Shown one piece after another: positions 28,633 to 40,600 of a stretch of DNA of 64,000 nucleotides. Position numbers and translations under genes: made by a program. Each line of letters opens with the position of its first letter. Position 1 is the first letter of the stretch. The stretch lies in contig OX336349.1 of NCBI GenBank assembly GCA_946902875.1, positions 19,677,891 through 19,741,890 of the forward strand, read 5' to 3'. The notes below the pieces were generated by a model. It made no database searches. It saw only the letters and a program-made list of their open reading frames with translations, and was not told the origin of the DNA. Origin of the DNA: Nematopogon swammerdamellus (taxonomy: Eukaryota > Arthropoda > Insecta > Lepidoptera > Adelidae).

Positions 28633-31600
28633 CTGCAAACAATGTTTATGTGTCAATAAATTAGACGACAACCTTATTGTCCGCCTCATAGCTGGCACGG
28701 CGCCTCTCTGAGCGCGGTTTCGCGAGGAATGGCGTTATTGGCTGTGTCTGATCTTTCGTCACAAGACACCTGCGCCGGCAGCCTATAAAAAAAATGTCTA
28801 ACAGTTTCCATATAATTTTTAGCACAAAATTAACTACTAAATCTCAAAAAGAGTGCTCAAGAACGATAATTAAATAATAAATAAATAATAAAAACCCAAG
28901 ATAATGACAAAAACAACAATGTTTAACTGGATTTAGACGTATCAGCTTAGGCTGCCTGTCTAAAATAAATAAATAAATTCAATATTACTTTTGGACGCAA
29001 AATGCTAACACAGCAATACTAATTTATGGAGGATGTGAACAAAGGATATGATTATGAATTTAAAGTGTGAGAGTTAGGGCCCCTGAGGGTCGTTTTTGCT
29101 GCGACCTAGGAAGATTTATTGTGATCTCTCAAGTTTATAGCTCACCCCTAAGTCCTATTTCCGCTATGAACCGAGTTATATTCTTGGGGTTGAGTGACTA
29201 TTTGGCATGGGTTAAAAATATAACCCCCCAGAATACAGCTTCTACTGTGAATGAGCACTTCACATTCACAAAGGATGTGCGCGGGCGTTTCATCCTCTTC
29301 TATAGAGAACCTGCACAATGTTGTGTCGCTAAGGCCCATTCGGTGTAGGTGTTGGTTTAGTCTGCAGTGTGCGGTCCTTATTGTCATTTCGGTTTAGGTT
29401 TTATACCTCTGAAGTGAATTTACGTGAGTACCCAGAAAGTAGCCTTTGCATGATTTTACCCGGGCAGCTGGAATGTGTGCTATACCCTCACCCTGTTCCA
29501 CACCGGCAGTTTTTTTTTTTATTATGGAAACTGACACGGTTGGCTACATCACCTACAACATCCGTGATGTCAGTCCATAACACCTGGTGAACTTGCTGCC
29601 ACGTCAGTGCTTCCCTTCGGTCGTGCTGGCTACACTGAACTGGACGGAAAACTATTTGCATAGCCGTTTCGACCGACCTTTCATTCAGAGCGGTGGTACC
29701 AACCCGGGTGGGTTAAACCCAATATCACCTAGTAATATAAGAAGGAAGTCATATCCCTTAATCGCCTGTTACGACATACACGGGGAGAGATGCAGTGGGG
29801 CTATTCTTTTAAAGTACCGGCCCCACACGGTACAGATCATCATTCTACACATTTCCTACATATCTCGTTCTGTATTTTGCATCAATACAACTAACGAAAA
29901 CATAAATAACTGTGAGAAACAATGAAAACAATAATATAAAGCCGATATAGTACCGGCCCCACACGTTACAAAGTGGCAGCGATATAAAATGGCCGGACTT
30001 GACGTATGTAACAAGATGAACAAGGAAGGTGCGTAGTTACATATAGAGGTGCCGATGGAGACGGGCGAGAGTGCGGACATCTTGCTCTGCGTGTCCTGCA
30101 TCGACACCTGCGTGCCCTGCGACGTCATGTAGCGGTTTACCAGCGGCACGAAGCTGCAACACAACAATATCCCTCATCACATTTTTATTATTTTTTAACC
30201 GACTTAAAAAAAAAGAGGAGGTTCTCAATTCGACTGTATTTTTTTTTTTTAATGTTTGTTACCTCAGAACTTTCGACTGGGTGAACCGATTTTGAAAATT
30301 CTTCTTTTATTTGAAAGATGGTGCTTCCCGTGTAGTCCCATTTCAATTTGGTCAAGATAGGATTGGAAAGCGAGGCGGAATCGCGAGGCCGAAGGCCGAG
30401 GGATTCCGCCGAGTACATTATTAGCAAAAAATTACTAAAAAAACTGGGGTTTGATTTTTTTTATTTGATACATTTTTGAAGGCGGTTTTTATACTTTTTT
30501 AAATAGTTTTTTATTTATTGCCTCAGTCTAGGCATAGGCAATTCTCACCCCCAAGAAGGTACCAGTTCGGCGCTCGTAGGTGGAGTAAAGTATCTGAGGA
30601 AATGCCATTTACGCGCGATTTGAAGATACAACAGTTATGGCAGAAGAGAAAGATATTCTCCATAGGCCTATTCCACAAATGTTCTCTCTTGTAAAATATT
30701 CCACCATATTGTTGGTGCCTTGAAATGATAATTGGAAAAACAATGTGGCGTTAGGTTTCTTTCGTTCCTGGCTAGATATAAGCGCAGACGGCGGCGCGCC
30801 GACTCGAAATTGTCGGCGGCGCGACCTTGTAAGGCTTCATTGTAACTTCTAACTTCACTAGTTTACGAAATATTTGAGTGTCAAGGTCAAGGCCCTAAAG
30901 CACCTGGAAGTCAAAGCGGGTAAGCATATTTTATAGGTGGGAAGTGAAAGGGTTAAGAATGTACCTGAGGTCGCAGACGCCGGGTGAATCGTACGCATTA
31001 TTGGGATGGTGGGTGTTGGTGGCGACACTGTTGATGGTGGCTATGCTATTCGCAGACACGTTGCTGTGGTTCTCTCGATGCACGCGGTTGTGATGTCTGA
31101 AAACCAATCATTCATACGGATAAGGTGCCAAGTGTAGAGAGAATGAAATGGTGACTGCGGATACGGTCAAGTAATAGCGCATGTAATAGACAACAAACTT
31201 GTATTCTAGAAACACAATAACTGATATTGGCTGATACAACTAAACGCCCAAAAATGTACAGTTCTCCACCTAGGAAAGCAAAACCCCAGATTACCATATC
31301 ACCTAAACCACATACAGCTACAGCCTGTTACATCGCAGAGGGATCTCGGTTTAACCATCAACTATGATCTGAAATGGGAGCCTCACAAATCAGAAATCGT
31401 CAAAAGAGCCAACTCTCTGATATACCTAATTAAAAAGGCCTTTCATGTCTTGACACCGCCTACAATGCTCAAAATGTTCAAGTCATTTGTCCGCCCTCTA
31501 CTGGAATATGGGTTTCAGATCTGGCAGCCGTACTTCTCGAAGGATATTCAACAACTAGAACGAGTCCAAAGAAAATTCACAAAAATACCACGGGAGCTAC

Positions 31601-34600
31601 GACATCTTAGCTACGAAGAGAAACTCAAAGTGCTAAAGCTGCCCTCCCTGGAAGCTCGACGCCAGAGAGGGGATCTAATAGAGGTGTACAAAATTCTGAC
31701 GTGTAAATATGATTGCCCTGAGCTGATCCAAATGTTCACATTGAACCTAAACGTTCATCTTCGAGGCCACAGCATGAAACTAAGTCGAACAATCTTTAAC
31801 AGCAATACTCGCAAACATTTCATAACAAACAGAGTGGTGGACGACTGGAACCAACTTCCAGAGGAAGTAATAAGCGCACTTAGTACCAATCAATTAAAAA
31901 ATAGAATAGATAAATATTTAACAAATAAAACATAATCTCAAAAAGAGTGCTCATGAACGATAATTAAATAAAAAAAATAAAAACCCAAGATAATGACAAA
32001 AACAACAAAGTTTAACTAGATTTAGACGTATCAGCCTAGGCTGCCTGTCTAAAATAAATAAATAAATAGCGGGTCACTCAATAAAACTAAAATGGCCCAT
32101 GCAAAGAACCAACCCCAGGAAGCATTTTCAGACACACCGGGTCGTAAGGGCCTGGAACAAATTATCTGAAGACACCATCAGTGCCCCCTCAATATTTTTT
32201 TAAACCAATTAGACAAAGTAACTTTATTATTATTTCTTTTATAGTTTTAGGTAATTTTAATTTAGGTAGTTTTAGTTTTTATGTTGTTTGTTTTAAGTTT
32301 AGGTAATTTTAATTTAGGTAGTTTTAGTTTATATTTGTTATCTAATATTAATAATGTAATTGTCTAAATAAAGATATTATGTTAAAAAATGTATCTAAAG
32401 AACTGTTACGTTTCCTAATAATATTAGACAAAAAAACTAAACAAAACAAAAATACTTAAAAACAGTGCAAGTACACGGACAAATTAAAAAACAGAATTCA
32501 TGCACAGCTGTCAGCTGCTCTGACAGCTGTGCATGAATTCTGGTCGAAACGGCTATGTAAATAGTTCGTGTTTTTCGTCCAGTTCAGTGTAGCCGACATG
32601 AAATGAAGGGAAGCCTAGTTCATTCATTGTTACGGGCAGAAATCATGGATGTGATGTAGCCATTCGCCAGTTTCCATAAAAAAAAAATTGCGCAGGAGCC
32701 CGCTGTTTGCGTCGCGAACTGCTACTTGGAAGTGAACAAATTGAGCAGAGATTGCATGTCAGCGGTTTATCCACCACGTAAATAGAAGAGGACCTACTCC
32801 ATATACTGTTGGAATGCGCCCGGAACCGAGAACTGAGGCAGAAGCTATTGAGAGACTTAAGAACTCACAGACTCAAACTGTTTTTTTAAAGTACATGAAG
32901 CCTTCGGGCGAGCTCAGGGGGAGGGGAGTTTGAATCCATACTAAGTTTTTTTGTAAAGTCACAGGCATTGAATCATGCTGAAGTATATTAAAATAGCAAT
33001 ATATTTACTATGGGGCTGGCATAGCCAGGAACCTTAAACAAAATAAAGATTTAAAAATAAACCGCCACATGCGTCCTGTCGAGGGGGTAAGGGATATGAC
33101 TCCCTTCTTATATTAGTAGGTGGTAGGGTTAAACCCGATCGGGTTGATACCACCGCACTGAATGAAAGGTCGGTCGAAACGGCTATGTAAATAGTTTGTG
33201 TTTTCTGTCCAGTTCAGTGTAGCCGGCACGACCGAAGGGAAGCACTGACGTGGCACCAAGTTCACCCGGTGTTATGGGCTGACATTACGGATGTTGTAGG
33301 TGATGTAGCCAACTATGTCAGTTTCCATAAAAAAAAAAACAAAAAGAGTGTAGAAGGGTGGGTACCGTATGAGATAGCTGTCGCGTACGAAGGTGCGTCC
33401 GCAGACGCTGCACTCGTAGCAGGAGCCCGCCGTGTGCGTGCGGATGTGCAGCGCGAACTGCGACTTGGACGTGAACGTCATCGAGCAGCGGTCGCACGTC
33501 AGCGGCTTGTCCGCCACGTGCGACCTGGTCGAGGGGGTGAGTGTAGAAGGGTGGGTACCGTATGAGATGGCGGTCGCGCACGAAGGTGCGTCCGCAGATG
33601 CTGCACTCGTAGCAGGAGCCCGCCGTGTGCGTGCGGATGTGCAGCGCGAACTGCGACTTGGACGTGAACGTCATCGAGCAGCGGTCGCACGTCAGCGGCT
33701 TGTCCGCCACGTGCGACCTGGTCGAGGGGGTGAGTGTAGAAGGGTGGGTACCGTATGAGATAGCTGTCGCGTACGAAGGTGCGTCCGCAGACGCTGCACT
33801 CGTAGCAGGAGCCCGCCGTGTGCGTGCGGATGTGCAGCGCGAACTGCGACTTGGACGTGAACGTCATCGAGCAGCGGTCGCACGTCAGCGGCTTGTCCGC
33901 CACGTGCGACCATCTGCAACCACCCAATCTCTACGTTACTTCCGTTCCTATTATTATTTATTGAATGCCCGATGTTTGTATTTCTTTGTCTGTAAAATAG
34001 AATCTAAAATAGATTCTGCCTTTTCATATTGCGCCAGAGACCGGTTATAGAACTTCACAATTACTTGACATTCTGGTTTGTCTTGAGGCTAACACAGCAC
34101 TTCATGAAAAGTAAAGAACATATTTTATAAAGATCATTTTACATGTCAGTGTAAATTATCTCACTGTGTCTTATTTTGGCATTGATTCCCAAGTGACGAA
34201 CAGTGCAGATTAATAAATGGTAGTCAGTGTCAATCATCTCAACAAGTCCTATTTTGGCTTTGATTCCCAAGTGACGAACAGTGCAGATTAATAAATGGTA
34301 GTCAGTGTCAATTATCTCAGCAAGTTGTATTTTGGCCTTGATTCCCAAGTGACGAACAGTGCAGATTAATAAATGGTAGTCAGAGTCAATTATCTCAGCA
34401 AGTGTTATTTTGGCCTTGATTCCCAAGTGAAGAACAGTGCAGATTAATAAATGGTAGTCAGTGTTATTATCTCAGCAAGTCCTATTTTGGCTTTGATTCC
34501 CAAGTGACGAACAGTGCAGATTAATAAATGGTAGTCAGTATCAATTATCTCAGCAAGTCCTATTTTGGCTTTGATTCCCAAGTGAACAACAGTGCAGATT

Positions 34601-37600
34601 AATAAATGGTAGTCAGTGTTAATTATCTCAACAAGTCGTATTTTGGATTTGATTCCCAAGTGAACAACAGTGCAGATTAATAAACGGTAGTCAGTGTCAA
34701 TTATCTCAGCAAGTCCTATTTTGGCTTTGATTCCCAAGTGAACAACAGTGCAGATTAATAAATGGTAGTCAGTGTCAATTATCTCAGCAAGTCCTATTTT
34801 GGCTTTGATTCCCAAGTGAACAACAGTGCAAATTAATTAATGGTACAGTGCGCCAGTGGCTACACCGACGTACGGTAACCCGCAGTAAATAATGTACAAC
34901 CAATTTGAGAAAGAAACAATCCGGTTGTAGAGCATCGTCCCTGTCGCACGCACTCGCACGTCTACAAGCTCGATGTACATTAAAATACAGTGCATACGAC
35001 CATGGGCGTCGTTAGACACCTTATGGGTGGCTCGGCGCCATATGTCTCGCTGTCAATAAAAAAAAATAAAAAACATTATTTACTGCCGGTTACTGTACAA
35101 GTACAGCATTTGTTACAACAGAGACAATACAATGCTGACCTGTGTGCGGTGACGTAGCTCTTAACCGCGAACCTCTTCTGACAGATGTCGCAAGCGTACG
35201 GTCGCTCACCTGCAAACACAAGCCGTCGGCTGTCACTCACACAACGATACACACACAGGCACTACCACACACTATCACACTGCACAACCTTATTGCTCGC
35301 TCATTATTCTACAAGCACTAGCTAAACTAATCTGGTGAGTTAAGATAAAATTAATTATAAATAATAGAGACTGCTGATATTAGTAAATTATTGGGCAAAT
35401 TAAAGACGTGCAATAGAAAGTTTGAAACAGGTTTCAAGATACTTTAGACGCATAAAAAAACCCATGTTAAGTTTGAGCAAGGATTAATTTTAATTTTAAT
35501 GTGCTATATCCCTAGAAATCCCAATAAAATATTAAATAAAAAATTTTAACAGTATTGTGGCATTAAAAAAAATTTGCAGCATGCAACTAATAAATCAATG
35601 AATAGTTAGAAAGACGGCAAGATGCAAAAATGTATAAAGGATAAATTATTACGACAAAAGCACTTGAAACGACAAAGACGAATTAAACGGAAATGGAATG
35701 ATGTGGCGGATGACGATGCGGGCGGAATGAGATTTGTCGGTGCCACACTCGGGGGCCACGAGAGCGCAGTTTGCCGTCTTCCAAGTTCAATCCAGTATCG
35801 AGGCAGCGCCGTATTATTTACTGGCAACTCACTACAAACCGACACACACGACACAAACACAAAAACAGGCAGGCTATCCATTGTTCCATATAATCTACTG
35901 CTTATTTCATACGCCATACAACTCTCCCTCCGAGTAGAAACTTATAATGCGTGTACAATATACAGCTCTGAACATACCTGGCTAAAATATGATTTCGGCC
36001 TAAAAAAAATTGGTCATAACTTTTTATGTAAAACAAAATTAACCTGTTGACTCCCGCTAAATACCACATTATAACAATACTGACCTCCGCAGGCGCCTGG
36101 CCATTTTTGTCATGCGAAATTCTTCATATTTAGTAAAATAATGAAGCTGGATCAATAAACTCTTTTGCCACGTAAAACTAATGGCCACAAAACGATGTAA
36201 AACATTATTTGAAAGCACAGATGGATTTTTTAAACTCCAGGAAAAACAAAACAATCCCGACATTTTTTCCGAATTTTTCCTAACACAAAATTGACCACAC
36301 ATTATAAGTCATTGTGTAGGAGAATGCTGCTACTAAGAGCCCACAAACATAGCTCCCAGTGCGAGTGTTGGCCTTGATGCGAGAGCACACGCTTATCGAT
36401 GCCGTATTCGTAATATGCGCGTGTATTACTTAGTAAATCGCATGTTAATTCGTTACTCTTTAAGTTATTACCGGACTTCATTTTGTGTGTACAAATAGAC
36501 ATTTAATATGGATTGAGAAGAAATTGCGAGCACGAGCAATGAGAACAGGGAGAAAATTAATATCGATAACGTAATATCGACTGAATCACTGCACTAGGTT
36601 ATTACCATACATCGGAATCCGCGGGGCACGAATGATTCAAGGTTGTTTAGTGATGGGACAATGTATCCACAAATATCGAAAATCGATCGTTATTTTAGAA
36701 TAATATGAAATAATGTCGATTATTAAAACTAAGAGTATTTCTATAGAAAATAAGATATAATAAACAAATGTTGTATTTACTTTGTAGGTACAATACAAAT
36801 CTGTTCAAACCACAATATTAGTTTTATTAGTATGGAATAGAAAGAATTTGATTTTTTTTACCAACTTACACGTGTTACATCATAATGATATTGAAGACTT
36901 TTTTGTTACTGTTATGAAACTGAATCGATTAGGCTATAAAAATCAACCACCTATTTTTTTATTTAAACACATAAAAAAATATTTTACATAAAAAAAGGCC
37001 AAGGTCCAAAAAAATAGGTCTTACAAAATTAGTTCATAGTAAGCTAAGGGGGGGGTTCTGTATCGGAAATAGATCACTTTTGAAGAACAAAGAATTTTTT
37101 TTTTCACAAAAATTTTTTTTTAATGTTAAATGTAAAAAAAAATTTTTCTTAATCGTTTCGGTTTCGTGCTAGGAACAAAAAAGTCTTCCAACACGTATAT
37201 CTCTTTCTTTCAGAAATTGTGAAAAACCACAATTTTAGTTTTATTAGTATGGAACAGAAAGAATTTAATTTTTTTTACCAACTTACACGTGTTACATCAT
37301 AATGGTCATGAAGACTTTTTTGTTACTGTTATGCAACTGAATCGATTAGGTTATAAAAATCAACCACCTATTTTTTTATTTAAATACGTACATAAAAAAA
37401 TTTTTTACTTAAAAAAAACCCAAGGTCCAAAAATTTTTATATAGGTTTTACTCCCTATATGATACAGAACCCCCCCTTAGCGTACTATGAACTAATTTTG
37501 AAAGACCTTATATAAATATGTATTATATTTACTTAATCGTTAACATAAAGTATACATGTTTATATAAGTACTGTAGGTATATAAGTATTCAGGTCTGAAA

Positions 37601-40600
37601 TATGACATGAATAAAATACAATAAATAAATAAATATGAGTATCGATAACAGTGTCGATTGTTTATTGATCGCCGTAGTCAATCCCTAACAAGGTCGTATT
37701 CGTGCCCCGCGGATTCCGATGTCTGGTTATTACGTCAACATTCCTTAAACTTCCTCGGAGCTCGCGCGCGGTCTGTACGTAAGAATATATTTTTTTCTGT
37801 TTGAGTGTTGAATTCTTTGTAGGTGTTGTTACATATCAACGGAAAGGCTCTTTAATCATTTATCTAAAGTGCTCTCTCGTTCTAATAAGAAACGTTCACT
37901 GAAATAGAACTAGACGAATATAATGCCTGCTCCATGTGAAGCAGTTGGGAGCCGGCAGATGTAAGAGTAGGAGAGACAGGTTAATAAAGTGTTACCTGTT
38001 CAATAAACTATACATTTGTGTAGCCTGAAGTATTAGTGAGTTGAACACTCAATTGTTTCAGCCGAATACATAAATTAGCCAAATGTGCTCTCGGGACATA
38101 GTGCTTACTCGACGGCCCAACTCACAAGTGTTCGCAAAAGATAAAACCAACAAATGCGTAAACCCATTTTTATTTTCAACTTGCCGTTAAACATAAACTA
38201 AGCCGACCGGGCCTTTAGAAAAAGAAATACCAATATGGATTCAGTCGCAAGCTGAATACGGAAGAATAAAATGAAAATGATATGAAACTGAGTTGCAAAT
38301 TGGGGAGTTAATCCGCAGTTGCATCGGTTTAGTCTTCGTTTCAGTTCCACGTCGGTCCCCTTTTCGCCGGGCCCGAGCCGGTGCCGTCGATGCGCGCGCT
38401 GCGCGTCTCGGTCGGACGGCCCCCTTGTCGCAAACCATTTACGTGTGCTGGATCATACCGGTGTGAATGCGTTTGTGGATGTTGAGAGTGGATTTCTGGG
38501 TGAACCGCTTGAGGCACTGGTCGCACTGGAAGGGCCGCTCGCCCGTGTGCGTGCGGATATGTATCTCGAGGTACGGCTTGCAGGTGAACGCGGCGGGGCA
38601 CTGCATGCACTGGTACGGCCGCCCTTGCTCTACCACAGCCACACACACCACCGCACCGTCACACTACCATCCTTCACCACACCATCCGGCCGTCAACGGT
38701 GGAATGAAGGTGGAAATTTTTAAATGAACAAAGTTTTGTAATGATTTTCCGACACCTTAAGGCCGTGACAAACGCCAACGACCTTGCGCATTCGGGAATT
38801 ACAAATTCCATATTATTTTAGTTTATGTACCACTTTTCATAAACCTCTAAATAGACTAACAATGAAAACTAAAATAAGAATTGGTACTTACGTAAGCAAA
38901 GATAGGTAGATAGGTGCATTTAGGTATGTATGGTTAATTACGTCGATAATTTCGTGTAGGCGTTTTTTGTTTTATATTTTTATCTCCTGTCGTGGTTACA
39001 ATAATAAAATTTCAACAAGTCAGTTTTCTCAGTGCTTTGTGACCTTTGCATTCTCACACATTCTCAGATTTTTAAAATTTAAACATTTTTTGTAATTTTT
39101 TTTATAGTAATATTACTTCATCAGGTATTTAAAAAAACCAACAAACCACATTGTTGGTAAGGAACCAAATTTTATGTTGGTAATTTGTAAATTTTCTGAA
39201 TGTGTGCCAATTGGTCATTTTTGGACTTTCTTTGTCGCACTTTTTGCATGTTTTTGCGTATTTGTCGTTTATCACGGCCTTAAAGGAAACTTATTCCTGC
39301 AATCATAGCGATGGCAAGAGGTATGACAAAGTACACTTCGCAGGTGAGTCGTAGAATGTTAAGTTGCAACCTGCTATAAGGAAACGGTTCACATGCGATC
39401 ACAACTGCACTGTTGACCTAAATAATCTGTTGGAATGATTAAATAATGGTATAGAGGAAGATCCATAAACAAAAAAATTCAAGCAAATCTGACACGCCCG
39501 CAGTTATTCATCACCATTCAGGCCAACCTCACACAGACTGGATACCTGATAATGTGGACTTATCTGTGGCACCGACAAATTCATGAAACGCACAACCCCC
39601 TTACGACTAAGACACAATGATTAGAAGCGACCGCAGCAGCAGTGAGGTGAGATGAGATGAGGTAGTGAGGAGAGAGAGAGAGAGAGTGAAGCCTCACCTG
39701 TGTGTGTGCGCTTGTGGATGTTGAGGGTGGATTTCTGCGCGAACCTCTTTAGGCAGACGTCACACTGGTAGGGCCGCTCGCCCGTGTGCGTACGGTTGTG
39801 GATCTCCAGGTACTGCTTGCACGTGAAGGCGGCGGGACACTGCAGGCACTGGAACGGGCGACCCTGGACTGCAGCGAGAGAGGGAATTAGCCTATGGCGC
39901 GAGTGTCGACCGCCCCCCCTCCCCTCGCGCGTCGTATGCCTCAGATAGTAGCCCACATATCGCGTTCATTCGTCACACAGAGCCGTTCGGTTGGCAGCGG
40001 GAGCGGCGTACCTGAGTGGGTGCGCTTGTGGATGTTGAGGCTGGACTTCTGGGTGAAGCGCTTGAGACAGATGTCGCACTGGTAGGGCCGCTCGCCGGTG
40101 TGCGTGCGGTTGTGGATCTCCAGGTACTGCTTGCACGTGAACGCCGCCGGACACGACAGGCACTGGAACGGTCTGCCCTGGACTGGCGCCCAACATACAT
40201 ATTATAGCGGCGGGCGCGGCGCGAGGCGGCCGGGCGCTAGTCGCCCGCTAGCATGCCAGCGAGCGCTCGCGGCGCGGACTGCGCTCCGCTCGCTCGCTCT
40301 GTCCAAATCTTCTGCCTTGTGGCTATGCGACTCCGCTCGCCGCCGCTCCTCTCATCGCTCGGGGGGTTCTGTATTGGCAGCGTAGCGCTTCAGATCGGAC
40401 GGTTCCGGACGGGACGTTGAGATGTAGAGACGGTGTGGGGGTGCGTCGGTCGAGTGGTGGGGACGGGCGGAGCACAGAAGATTTGGAGAAGCTAACCGAA
40501 CGGCTCTGTCGAGCGCGAGGGGCGAAGTCCGGCCGCGACCGCCTGCACCCACCTGTGTGTGTCCGCTTATGTATATTGAGGCTGGACTTCTGCGTGAAGC

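Noticed and set aside
35622..36050. 142-codon plus-strand open frame in an intron
   Set aside because: No recognisable motif, no splice or repeat evidence, and composition like the surroundings.
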